From assembly GCA_028277345.1 (NCBI GenBank), contig JANQGM010000026.1, forward strand, positions 1 through 64,000: a stretch of 64,000 nucleotides of DNA, given 5' to 3'. The notes beneath the pieces were generated by a model. It was not told the DNA's origin. It worked only from the letters and a program-made list of their open reading frames with translations, and searched no databases. Source of the stretch: Candidatus Bipolaricaulota bacterium. GTDB lineage: Bacteria; Bipolaricaulota; Bipolaricaulia; UBA7950; UBA9294. Position numbers and translations under genes: made by a program. Shown here piece by piece: positions 55,484-63,485 of this stretch. Every line of letters starts with the position of its first letter. Position 1 is the stretch's first letter.

Positions 55484-57011
55484 CAGGGCTCTCCGGCTCA
55501 TCGACATCGATGAAATCTTCTTCATTCACAGCCACCGTGCCGCCGCCCGCGCGGGCCATCTCCCAGTTGACAAACGCTTGCTGCCCAACCTGGGCCGCCG
55601 TGGTCAGCAGATAGTACAGCCAGAGGCCGGCGGGGAATCGCCAGAGCAGGAAGGCCATCAATAAGGGGAAGAAATACCCCATGTACTTCTGTGGTCCGGC
55701 AGCGTCTCCCGTTGTCATCGGAGACATGAAATACTGCTGGAGAAGCATCACGAGCGTGGTCACAACGACGAGAATGAAGTACGGATCGTGCAGGCTGAGG
55801 TCGGGAATCCACAGGAATCCGGGAGACAGGTGGATCAGTTCAGCCGCGTACAGCAAAGCGCGCCAGATGATGACGATGATGGGCAATTGGACCGCCATCG
55901 GGAAGCACCCCGACATCGGATTGACCTTCTCCTTCTTGTAGACCTCCAGGGTCTTTCGCTGCATTTCCTCTCGGTTGTCTTTGTAGCGCTCTTGAATGCG
56001 TTTGAGACGAGGCTGAATCTGCTGGATTCGTGCCATCGAGTGATACTGCTTGCGCATGAGCGGGAACAGGAGGATGCGCATCAGGATGGTGAACAGAATG
56101 ATCGACCAACCGAAGTTACCGGTCTTGAGATACAGCCAATTCAGGAATTTGATCACGTACACCATCAGCCGCGCGAAGAACCCGGTTTCGTCAAGGGTTG
56201 ACAGCTCAGCTGCTTCCATCGTGATGAAGCGTCGACGGCCGCCATACAGCTCGAAACGATAGGTCCCGGAACCCGGAAGCAGAACGCCGAACCGGCGTGT
56301 CCCAGCATCCGTAAGCTCGGCGAAAGGTGCGACAAGCGTCTCCGGTTCCGGCTTCAAGAAGAAAACCACTTCGTCATCCATAAGGCCAAGACCTTGGAAT
56401 TCGAAATAGGAGCCCTGTGCCAGCTGTGCGATACCCGCCTCATCATCGTACAGATAGGTGAGTTCCCGCCCTTTCTCCTTGGGCGTGTAGTTGGACACGA
56501 CCATCTGGAGCGGTTCGCTCCCTGCTGCCATGCCCGAGATCTCGACCTCGGCCGTCAGCGTATAGAGGGCGTCGGGTTCGATCGTGAACCGCTTGACGAT
56601 TGACGTTCCGCCTCCCTCGCCACCACGTGCCTCCAACAGGATGGCGCCGGTTTCCGTATACACAGGTTCAGCGAGTGTGTACGAATAGGCCGACTCATCA
56701 CCAAGAATCTCGAAGGGAAACTCCGCACTCGCGAGGTAGGCCCTCGCCAGGGTGTCCGAATTGGTGGTTGTCCCCGCCACCAGTTCAGCGATATTGGATC
56801 CATAGGGCGCGAATGTCAGCAGAACGCTACGCAGGGTTCCGCCGTCTTCGGAAAACACGTAATTGCCCAAGGGAGTCGTGACAAGGATCTCGGTGATCCC
56901 GTCGCGATCAACTCGCTCATGCGTGATGGCAGGCTCCGTGGCAAATGCAAACAGCGATGTCAATAAAAGAAAAATCGAGATAAGTCCAATGCTAAAAGAT
57001 CGAGTACGCAC
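55467..57011 (-). CDS. yidC: Membrane protein insertase YidC
   Basis: YidC inserts and folds inner-membrane proteins. The 514-residue protein is the long type: a signal/membrane helix (about 5-25), a large periplasmic domain (about 30-300), then five helices with FGWSIILFTILMRILLFPLMRKQY near 330 and MSGCFPMAVQLPIIVIIWRAL near 390. The start is GTG with CAGGAGG five bases before it. The tail is acidic (DFIDVDEPESPDGESA). rnpA and rpmH, usual upstream neighbours, are absent; the divergent neighbour is ribBA. Confidence 0.94.
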   Translation of the reverse strand: MRTRSFSIGLISIFLLLTSLFAFATEPAITHERVDRDGITEILVTTPLGNYVFSEDGGTLRSVLLTFAPYGSNIAELVAGTTTNSDTLARAYLASAEFPFEILGDESAYSYTLAEPVYTETGAILLEARGGEGGGTSIVKRFTIEPDALYTLTAEVEISGMAAGSEPLQMVVSNYTPKEKGRELTYLYDDEAGIAQLAQGSYFEFQGLGLMDDEVVFFLKPEPETLVAPFAELTDAGTRRFGVLLPGSGTYRFELYGGRRRFITMEAAELSTLDETGFFARLMVYVIKFLNWLYLKTGNFGWSIILFTILMRILLFPLMRKQYHSMARIQQIQPRLKRIQERYKDNREEMQRKTLEVYKKEKVNPMSGCFPMAVQLPIIVIIWRALLYAAELIHLSPGFLWIPDLSLHDPYFILVVVTTLVMLLQQYFMSPMTTGDAAGPQKYMGYFFPLLMAFLLWRFPAGLWLYYLLTTAAQVGQQAFVNWEMARAGGGTVAVNEEDFIDVDEPESPDGESA

Positions 57012-57062
57012 AATGACCTCCTGAGGAGAGGGTATCGTGTGGGAAAAGCCCATGCAACTTCG

Positions 57063-57091
57063 TTGAACACGCAATTCAGCTACTGTACACT
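57063..57091 (+). promoter_or_regulatory. Putative promoter of the rib region
   Basis: TTGAAC at 57063-57068, 17 bases, TACACT at 57086-57091. Predicted start near 57098, just before the ribE remnant, so that remnant would form the leader of ribBA. No FMN riboswitch signature was found. Confidence 0.45.
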
Positions 57092-57101
57092 CCTTCCCGC
57101 G

Positions 57102-57349
57102 ATGGATACGGGGATCGTGCAAGAACTCGGAGTCATGCACTCCGTGCGTCCGAGCACGTTGGCGATTAAGATCCCCTCATACCTGCGCGCACGACTGGAT
57201 ATCGGCGGCAGAATCGCAGTCACTGACGTGTGTCTGTCATCGAGGTCCTTTCCCATGTGTTCGCGGTGAGCGCCTCCGCCGGAATGCGGAGCGTCGATGA
57301 AACTGGACCTGGGATGATTCCGCGTTCGGAATCACAGCGAAGACCGTGA
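57102..57349 (+). pseudogene. ribE: Riboflavin synthase remnant
   Basis: MDTGIVQELGVMHSVRPS at the start matches the family start (MFTGIVQE.G.V), and GRIAVTDVCLS matches G.SIAVNGVCL of the first lumazine-binding barrel. At about 57233 the frame breaks: the family continuation (SVIEVLSHVFAVSASAG) is in the next frame, ending at TGA 57347-57349. The rest of barrel 1 and all of barrel 2 are missing. The second residue is Asp in place of Phe. It is followed by ribBA, so an old ribE-ribBA operon has decayed, or a functional ribE lies elsewhere. Confidence 0.7.
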
Positions 57350-57363
57350 GAGGATGATGCACG

Positions 57364-58563
57364 TTGTTCATTCCAATTGATGAAGCACTGCGTCGCTATC
57401 GCGCCGGCGAAATGCTGATTCTCGTTGACGATGAAGATCGCGAGAATGAGGGCGATCTCGTGATCGCCGCCGAGCATGTGACCGCAGAGACCGTGAACTT
57501 CATGATTACGCACTGCCGTGGGATGGTCTGTGCGCCCATCACAGAGGGGCGTGCCTGCGAACTGGGCCTCTCGCCGATGTGTTCCGACAATACCGCCATT
57601 CACGGAACCGGCTTCACGGTGACTGTCGATGCCATCCACGGCATCAGCACGGGCATTTCCGCCGCCGATCGTGCTGAGACGATCCGTCAACTCATCGATG
57701 AAAGGGCCAAACCCGAGGATTTCGCCCGTCCGGGCCATATCTTCCCGCTCATCGCCCGAGACGGCGGCGTTCTACGGCGCGACGGGCACACGGAAGCCAC
57801 CGTGGATATGGCGCGCCTGGCCGGACTCAAACCGGCCGCCGCCCTGTGCGAGATCCTCAACCCAGACGGCTCCATGGCTCGCGGGGACCAGCTTGAAGCC
57901 TTCTCGAAGCAGCACGATTTCGCCATGGTCAGCATCGCCGATCTGATTGAGTACCGAAAGCAATCCGAACAGCTCGTCGAGAGAGAATCCGAGGCCGAGT
58001 TGCCCACGCGGTTCGGCACCTTCAAGATCATCAGCTATGTCGATCGCATCGATGGCGCCGAACACGTCGCCCTTGTAAAGGGAGACATCGACGGCAAGGT
58101 GGATGTGCTCGTTCGCATCCATTCGGAATGCCTGACCGGCGATGTCTTCGGCTCGTTCCGTTGCGATTGCGGCGATCAACTGCGTCGCGCCATGGAAATC
58201 ATCGGAGAACACGAGGAAGGCGTTCTCGTCTACATGCGGCAGGAAGGGCGCGGCATCGGCCTTCCCAACAAGATCCATGCCTATCAGCTGCAGGATCAAG
58301 GACTGGATACCGTGGAGGCCAACGAGCGCTTGGGGTTCGAGGCCGATCTCCGCGACTACGGTACAGGCGCTCAAATCCTCTGCGACCTGGGGCTGACATC
58401 GATTCGGTTGCTGACCAACAACCCGGACAAGGGCGCCGGACTCTCCGGCTATGGCTTGACCATTTCCGAGCGAATTCCGCTCGAGGTTCGAGCGAACGAG
58501 TACAATCGTCAGTATCTGAAGACAAAGAAAGAGAAACTCGGGCATCAACTCAGCGGCGTTTAG
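57364..58563 (+). CDS. ribBA: Bifunctional DHBP synthase / GTP cyclohydrolase II
   Basis: RibBA starts both branches of riboflavin synthesis: DHBP from ribulose 5-phosphate and the pyrimidine from GTP. The 399-residue protein has RibB features ([20 protein letters not shown] near 20, [14 protein letters not shown] near 97, [14 protein letters not shown] near 122) and RibA features ([23 protein letters not shown] near 245 with three zinc Cys, [13 protein letters not shown] near 289, [16 protein letters not shown]). The start is TTG with GAGAGGA nine bases upstream. hisS follows. Confidence 0.95.
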   Translation: MFIPIDEALRRYRAGEMLILVDDEDRENEGDLVIAAEHVTAETVNFMITHCRGMVCAPITEGRACELGLSPMCSDNTAIHGTGFTVTVDAIHGISTGISAADRAETIRQLIDERAKPEDFARPGHIFPLIARDGGVLRRDGHTEATVDMARLAGLKPAAALCEILNPDGSMARGDQLEAFSKQHDFAMVSIADLIEYRKQSEQLVERESEAELPTRFGTFKIISYVDRIDGAEHVALVKGDIDGKVDVLVRIHSECLTGDVFGSFRCDCGDQLRRAMEIIGEHEEGVLVYMRQEGRGIGLPNKIHAYQLQDQGLDTVEANERLGFEADLRDYGTGAQILCDLGLTSIRLLTNNPDKGAGLSGYGLTISERIPLEVRANEYNRQYLKTKKEKLGHQLSGV

Positions 58564-58592
58564 TCACGCTCCCTGTAGAGGAGGGCCAGCCC

Positions 58593-59858
58593 ATGACGTA
58601 CGAGCGAATTCGGGGGATGTACGACATCCTTCCTGTAGACATTGGATGGTGGCGCCTGGCCGAAGCCGCCATGATCGAGACGGCTCGCTGCTTCAATTAC
58701 CGCGAAATCCGTTTCCCTATCGTTGAGTACACCGAGTTGTTCGCCCGAGGCATGGGGGAAGCCACCGATGTTGTGGGCAAGGAGATGTACACGTTCCCGG
58801 ATCGGAAGGAGCGCAGTCTGACGTTGAGACCGGAGGGAACGGCGTCCGTTGTCCGCGCCTATCTCAACGAAGGCTGGGCGACCCAAGCGCCGTTCCAGAA
58901 GCTGTTTTACATCGGCCCCATGTTCCGATACGAGAAACCGCAGAAGGGTCGGTGCCGTCAGTTCCATCAATTCGGCATCGAAGCCCTGGGATCGCTCGAT
59001 CCAAGCCTCGATGCCGAAGTCATCAGCTTCGCATGGTCGATGATGGACCGCCTCGGCATCGGCGGACTCTGGCTCCGCCTGAACTCGATCGGCTGCGCGC
59101 AGGACCGGGAGACCTATCGGGACATCTTGACATCGCATTTCTCGCCATTCGTCGATCAGATGTGTTCCGATTGCCATCGCCGTCTCGATGAGAATCCGCT
59201 ACGCATTCTTGATTGCAAAGAACCGCAGTGCCAACCCTTCATTGAAGAAGCTCCGGGTAGCGCCGACCACCTCTGCGCGGACTGCGCCGATCACTTCGGC
59301 AAGGTGCGCGATTGGCTGGATAGGCTAGGCTTGGAGTACCGCATCGATCCTCGCCTCGTGCGCGGCATCGACTACTACACACGGACGGTGTTCGAACTGA
59401 TGTCCGAAGATTTGGGATCGCAAGATACTCTCCTCGGCGGAGGACGATATGACGGCCTTGTCGAAACCTTCGGGGGCCCTCCGACGCCGGGATTGGGGTT
59501 CGCGGGCGGCTTCGAGCGGCTCGTCATCGTGCTTCAGGAAGGTCAAGGCGCCGAGCCCCCCACAGAGGGCATCGATCTGTTTCTCGCATCATTGGGAACC
59601 GAGGGACGAGAACTCGCCGTCACCTTGGCGAAGCATCTCCGCGAGGCGGGTCTTTCCGTCGACATCGATCATCGCGATCGCGCCCTGAGGAAACAGCTGA
59701 CGCTGGCCAATCAGCTGTCGTCCCGCCATTTGCTCGTCCTTGGCAACGATGAGGCCGCCTCGCGTCGTGGTCGCATCAAGCAGATGGAGCGTGGCGAAGA
59801 AACCGGGATTGCATTGACGCCCGATGCCATCGTCGAGCACCTCACGAAGGAGGCCTAA
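58593..59858 (+). CDS. hisS: Histidyl-tRNA synthetase
   Basis: Class II synthetase for tRNA-His. The 421-residue protein has IRGMYDILP at the start, LRPEGTASVVRAYLNEGW near 80, FRYEKPQKGRCRQFHQFGIEALGS near 110, LVRGIDYYTRTVFEL (HisA-type motif) near 255, GGGRYDGLVETFGG near 290 and the anticodon domain after 325. AGGAGGGCCAGCCC precedes the ATG; the ORF extends upstream over ribBA. Confidence 0.95.
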   Translation: MTYERIRGMYDILPVDIGWWRLAEAAMIETARCFNYREIRFPIVEYTELFARGMGEATDVVGKEMYTFPDRKERSLTLRPEGTASVVRAYLNEGWATQAPFQKLFYIGPMFRYEKPQKGRCRQFHQFGIEALGSLDPSLDAEVISFAWSMMDRLGIGGLWLRLNSIGCAQDRETYRDILTSHFSPFVDQMCSDCHRRLDENPLRILDCKEPQCQPFIEEAPGSADHLCADCADHFGKVRDWLDRLGLEYRIDPRLVRGIDYYTRTVFELMSEDLGSQDTLLGGGRYDGLVETFGGPPTPGLGFAGGFERLVIVLQEGQGAEPPTEGIDLFLASLGTEGRELAVTLAKHLREAGLSVDIDHRDRALRKQLTLANQLSSRHLLVLGNDEAASRRGRIKQMERGEETGIALTPDAIVEHLTKEA

Positions 59859-60343
59859 TGGAGCTGAAACTCGTCCAAATCGAGAACCCTGACGATCTCA
59901 ATCTCATCCTCGGGCAATCGCATTTCATTAAAACCGTGGAAGATATTCATGAAGCCTTGGTCAATACGGTGCCCAGCATCCAATTCGGCGTCGCCTTTTG
60001 TGAAGCCTCCGGGCACACGTTGATCCGGCATTCCGGAACGAACGAAGCGTTGGAGCAACTGGCCATTCGAAATGCCGAAGCGGTTGGGGCCGGACATTCG
60101 TTCATCGTGTTCCTCAAGGACGCCTTCCCCATCAATGTCCTTCATGCCATCAAGCGCGTGCCCGAAGTCTGCCGCATCATTTGCGCCACCGCCAACCCCG
60201 TTCAAGTCATCGTCGCGGAATCCGATCAAGGCCGCGGCATTCTTGGTGTTATCGACGGCGCCTCGCCCTCCGGTGTCGAGGATGCTGAAGGAATCGCCTG
60301 GCGCGTCGATCTATTGCGGACATTCGGATACAAGGCAACCTAG
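59858..60343 (+). CDS. Adenosine-specific kinase (DUF355)
   Basis: A 161-residue protein of the DUF355/adenosine-specific kinase family known from archaea and deep-branching bacteria. Features include LGQSHFIKTVEDIHEALV, FGVAFCEASG..LIRHSGTNEAL, AVGAGHSFIVFLKDAFPINVLHAIKRVPEV and ICATANPVQVIVAESDQGRGILGVIDG. Length is normal. Its ATG overlaps the hisS stop (TAATG), so it is coupled to hisS. Confidence 0.88.
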   Translation: MELKLVQIENPDDLNLILGQSHFIKTVEDIHEALVNTVPSIQFGVAFCEASGHTLIRHSGTNEALEQLAIRNAEAVGAGHSFIVFLKDAFPINVLHAIKRVPEVCRIICATANPVQVIVAESDQGRGILGVIDGASPSGVEDAEGIAWRVDLLRTFGYKAT

Positions 60344-60434
60344 ACGCAGCCTTGTGGAGTTGCCGGGATAGATCGTTATTTCTCGTTTCTCCTCTTTACG
60401 TTACACTGCCTCAAGATCTTCAGGAGGCGAGAAC

Positions 60435-60785
60435 ATGCTACGAGGATTCTTTCGCGCTTTTCTTTGGGGCGAAGCCGTTGTCGGGCTAACGCTGACCCTC
60501 TTGCTCTTGCTTGGCCGGACCCATCCCGAGACGGTCTTCAATACAACCGCCGTGGTTGGAGCGGGAATCATCATCGCACTCGGAGCTTCCGCCATGACGG
60601 GCAATCCTCAGACGGATCGCCGCCAGGGCGCCGTTCCCTCCGTCGCGATGTCAGTCGAGGCCACCACGAACGAAACGCAATATCGAATCTCCGAATCGGC
60701 CTCACGATTCGGCCGCGTCCTGCAAGCGATCATTGCCGCGACAACAGTCATCGGAACCGGCGCGCTGCTGTATTTCCTGTCGTGA
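60435..60785 (+). CDS. Small three-helix membrane protein (copy 1)
   Basis: A 116-residue protein with hydrophobic segments at about 8-27, 38-56 and 95-115, and a polar loop between the second and third. I do not recognise it. It is preceded by CAGGAGGCGAGAAC. Its plan, and the start FRAFLWGEAVVGLTLTL, resemble the next gene (LRSLLYAQAIIGIVLTL). Confidence 0.65.
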   Translation: MLRGFFRAFLWGEAVVGLTLTLLLLLGRTHPETVFNTTAVVGAGIIIALGASAMTGNPQTDRRQGAVPSVAMSVEATTNETQYRISESASRFGRVLQAIIAATTVIGTGALLYFLS

Positions 60786-60850
60786 TTCTGATCTCGAATG
60801 ACGCCAGCGCTCCTGAACCCACCCCATCAGTCCAAACGAAAGGAGTTCTC

Positions 60851-61213
60851 ATGATCAGAACTGCGCTCAGATCGCTTCTGTACGCTCAAGCCATCATAGG
60901 CATTGTTCTGACGCTTGGCTTCGCTTTCGGCGCAACCGATGTTGATACGCTCACGGCCCCACTCTTCTCCATAGGAGGCCTACTCATACTTTATGCTCTC
61001 ATCTCTAGTTCGATCGTACGATCTCCCAGTCGTCTGGAAGGGTTGGTGGCCGTTGAGAACGCCACCCAGCGGCTTGCTCAGCAAAAACGTGCGAAACGAA
61101 GCCCATCCAAGGTATCAACCTTTTTCACTCAGAATCGCCCCTCCATCCAGTGGATCGTCACCGGCGTATTTGTACTGGTTTCGGCGTGGCTGCTGCTGAG
61201 CTTTGGCAGTTAA
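60851..61213 (+). CDS. Small three-helix membrane protein (copy 2)
   Basis: A 120-residue protein with helices at about 8-26, 36-52 and 100-118 and a basic loop (about 75-92). AAAGGAGTTCTC precedes the ATG. It shares length, helix layout and the leading motif with the protein at 60435-60785, so the two are probably a tandem duplicate. Function unknown. Confidence 0.65.
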   Translation: MIRTALRSLLYAQAIIGIVLTLGFAFGATDVDTLTAPLFSIGGLLILYALISSSIVRSPSRLEGLVAVENATQRLAQQKRAKRSPSKVSTFFTQNRPSIQWIVTGVFVLVSAWLLLSFGS

Positions 61214-61292
61214 CGGCAACCGCGTTGCCTCCCGCCGCAGGAATTTTTATGATGGGTGTATCTAATTCGTCCCAATGGGACGGAAGGGGGTG

Positions 61293-61349
61293 ATGCGCAT
61301 GACAACACAACGAGAGTCAGCGGTCGCTCCCACCTATTCGGACCTCTAG
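61293..61349 (+). CDS. Putative 18-residue small ORF
   Basis: MRMTTQRESAVAPTYSDL follows a strong site (GGAAGGGGG) by two to three bases. Bases 61318-61329 within it can pair with 61387-61398. It lies in a 439-base gap (61214-61652) without other genes. Could be a small protein, a leader, or chance. Confidence 0.3.
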   Translation: MRMTTQRESAVAPTYSDL

Positions 61350-61398
61350 TCTGCAACGTCGTCCAGAATTCGTTTTTTTCATCGGCGAGTGACCGCTG
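61318..61398 (+). other. Possible structured RNA
   Basis: CAGCGGTCGCTC (61318-61329) and GAGTGACCGCTG (61387-61398) form a 12-base stem with one G-U pair. The enclosed part has a seven-T run at 61371-61377. No family recognised. The rest of 61214-61652 shows only the hairpin at 61602. Confidence 0.3.
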
Positions 61399-61601
61399 GC
61401 CTCCATCGGGGTTGAAGACCTCACGGATTGGCATCGTTAGCCGCGCATGAACCCATATCCCGCCGGACATCCGTGATCCGACAAGACCACGGCCGTTGGG
61501 GTGCCAGTGCGTGAAACGAGCGCAAACTGGCAGCGCCCTTTCTCAGCCGCCGGATACTCCGTGTTCAGAAGCAGGCGACACTGTCGTAGACGTCATACGA
61601 A

Positions 61602-61625
61602 ATGGGGCCGCCCAGGCGGCCCCAT
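61602..61625 (-). terminator. GC-rich hairpin after the isochorismatase-like gene
   Basis: ATGGGGCCGCC and GGCGGCCCCAT form a perfect 11-base inverted repeat with a two-base centre. It lies 28 bases beyond the stop on the minus strand, with no T-run. Confidence 0.5.
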
Positions 61626-61652
61626 GCGACTCGTGATACATCTAAGGGAATC

Positions 61653-62297
61653 CTACGTGTTGTCTTCGTCTTGATTCCCAACCGAGCATTGCCCGGCCCA
61701 ATCCAGTTCTCTGCTGTTGATCACGTCCAATCCCTGGGAGGCCCAGATTTGATTTTGCTGCTCCGCCATCTTTCCGTTTTGCCCCCCGGAATGTCCATCT
61801 TCGAGAATCACGACCTCATAGCCCTTGATCAGGGCTCCCGTAACCGTTGCACTCACGCAGGAGTGACTTCCCATTCCTGAAATCAGCAGCCGCGTCACGC
61901 CAAGCCCCTGAAGGGTGTCGTGGAGATCCGTGTAGGAGAAGGCATTTCCCAACGTCTTCTCAGAAACGATATCGCCCTCTTGCGGTGCAATGACGGCCGG
62001 CATGCCGAGCATGGCTTCAGAAACCTGGCCACGTTTGCGCACATCGACAATGTAAACCACGGGGACACTCGCTTCGTGCGCCCGTGGAAGCAGCTCGGCG
62101 ATCTTCTCGCGAATGTAGACGTTGTCTACTGTAAACAGAAGGCCTCTCAGCCACACGTGCTGGACATCGATGACCAACAGCGCTGTCGTGCACGACGCCG
62201 TCTGGACATCCGAAGCCACCACCGAGAGTCCTCCCAACACGATCGCTAACGCCAGGATGAGGGTCAGAAGCCCTCGAGCTGTTGATGTACGCACCAT
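61653..62297 (-). CDS. Exported isochorismatase-like cysteine hydrolase
   Basis: The 214-residue product has an N-terminal signal-like helix (about 9-28) and an isochorismatase/nicotinamidase fold: LLVIDVQHVW near 40 (Asp), SEKTLGNAFSYTDL near 112 (Lys) and ISGMGSHSCVSATVTGALIKGYEVVILED near 140 (Cys). The Asp-Lys-Cys triad is intact. Export of such a hydrolase is unusual. I chose the ATG at 62297, preceded by GAGGAGGAGC. The tail (VGNQDEDNT) is polar. Substrate unknown. Confidence 0.75.
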   Translation of the reverse strand: MVRTSTARGLLTLILALAIVLGGLSVVASDVQTASCTTALLVIDVQHVWLRGLLFTVDNVYIREKIAELLPRAHEASVPVVYIVDVRKRGQVSEAMLGMPAVIAPQEGDIVSEKTLGNAFSYTDLHDTLQGLGVTRLLISGMGSHSCVSATVTGALIKGYEVVILEDGHSGGQNGKMAEQQNQIWASQGLDVINSRELDWAGQCSVGNQDEDNT

Positions 62298-62374
62298 GCT
62301 CCTCCTCACACCATCTCGGGATTCGTCACTTCAGGATGCCAGTGGGTTGTGAAGGACTTATGAAGCCACCCGCC

Positions 62375-62403
62375 TTGCATCCTCGGCATCAATCCGCTAG
62401 GCT
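62375..62403 (+). promoter_or_regulatory. Putative promoter of the ABC exporter
   Basis: TTGCAT at 62375-62380, 17 bases, TAGGCT at 62398-62403, the same -10 as at 23811. The leader would be about 220 bases. Confidence 0.4.
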
Positions 62404-62437
62404 GTCCATCGGCCTCACCGGCCTTCGGGAGGTAGTA

Positions 62438-62458
62438 ATGAGGACCCTGAGTATCTAA
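62438..62458 (+). CDS. Putative 6-residue leader ORF (MRTLSI)
   Basis: ATG AGG ACC CTG AGT ATC TAA, preceded by GGGAGGT at five bases. It lies 169 bases before the ABC ATPase. Such short ORFs can regulate downstream genes; no pairing with the gene start was found. Confidence 0.25.
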   Translation: MRTLSI

Positions 62459-62627
62459 GCCCCTCGTGGGCCACCGACGACGACGAGCGTGCTATTGCCC
62501 TCCTCGTTATCTCTGTGATTGATCCCTTGATCGAATCCGCGGATGAATCACCCATCGCAGATCACATATCTGCCTGACACCCAACCCATCGGACGACGTT
62601 TCATTGACCCCAGTTGAAGGAGTCACC

Positions 62628-63485
62628 ATGTGCACGACCGCACTTGATATCAAGCGCGTGCGCAAGACATTCACTCGCAAAGAACGGATGCCCCGTCCTG
62701 CGGAGGCCTCCCGGTTTTCAGTTCGCCGCCGCATCAAGAAAGAAGCTGTTGTCGCCCTCAAGGACATCGACCTTCACGTTCCCAAGGGCGAGGTCTTTGG
62801 CGTTCTCGGACCCAATGGATCAGGCAAATCCACGCTGATCCGCCTGGCATCGACCCTGCTGCTCCCGGATTCGGGCACGCTTGAGATCTTCGGACATGAC
62901 GTCGAGAAGGATCCCTACGCCGTCAAACGTCTGATCAACCGCGTTTCCGTGGACGCCGCCTTCTTCAAGAAGTTCTCTCCCATTGAGAATCTGATGTATG
63001 CAGCACGCCTCTACGGGCTGCCGCCATCCGAAGCACGTCCGAGGATGAAGGACATCATGTGGCGTCTGGGCCTCAAGGAATCAACCTTCAGGCAGCCGAT
63101 GGAGCATATGTCGCGGGGCATGCAACAGAAGGTGGCTGTGGCAAGGGGATTTCTCACCTCGCCCATCTTGCTGTTGCTTGACGAACCGACGACGGGGCTT
63201 GATCCACACTCCAAGCGAGATGTGCAGGCCTTCGTTCATGAGATCCGACAATCGCATGACGCCACGGTACTGCTCACGACCCACGATATGGAAGAAGCCG
63301 ACCGTCTTTGCGATCGCATCGCCATCATCGATGACGGACGAATCATCGCCCTCGACACGCCCGAAGGATTGAAGACCCTCGTGCCGTCGAGCAACGGTGA
63401 AAAGACCACCATGGAGGATGTGTTCATCGAGCTAACCGGGCACTCCTTTGAGGACGCGGAAGCCGAGAACGAGGAGGGAACATGA
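62628..63485 (+). CDS. ABC-2 type exporter ATPase
   Basis: A 285-residue ABC ATPase of the drug/polysaccharide (ABC-2) exporter class. It has VFGVLGPNGSGKSTLIRL near 65, the signature MSRGMQQKVAVARG near 165 (usual LSGGM changed to MSRGM), LLLLDEPTTGLDPHS near 185 and TTHDMEEADRLC. The first 35 residues are basic and unlike the family. GAAGGAGTCACC precedes the ATG. The stop overlaps the permease start (ATGA). Substrate unknown. Confidence 0.88.
   Translation: MCTTALDIKRVRKTFTRKERMPRPAEASRFSVRRRIKKEAVVALKDIDLHVPKGEVFGVLGPNGSGKSTLIRLASTLLLPDSGTLEIFGHDVEKDPYAVKRLINRVSVDAAFFKKFSPIENLMYAARLYGLPPSEARPRMKDIMWRLGLKESTFRQPMEHMSRGMQQKVAVARGFLTSPILLLLDEPTTGLDPHSKRDVQAFVHEIRQSHDATVLLTTHDMEEADRLCDRIAIIDDGRIIALDTPEGLKTLVPSSNGEKTTMEDVFIELTGHSFEDAEAENEEGT

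Noticed and set aside
57098-57363. FMN riboswitch before ribBA
   Set aside because: None of the conserved FMN-element segments is present; the region is explained by the ribE remnant.
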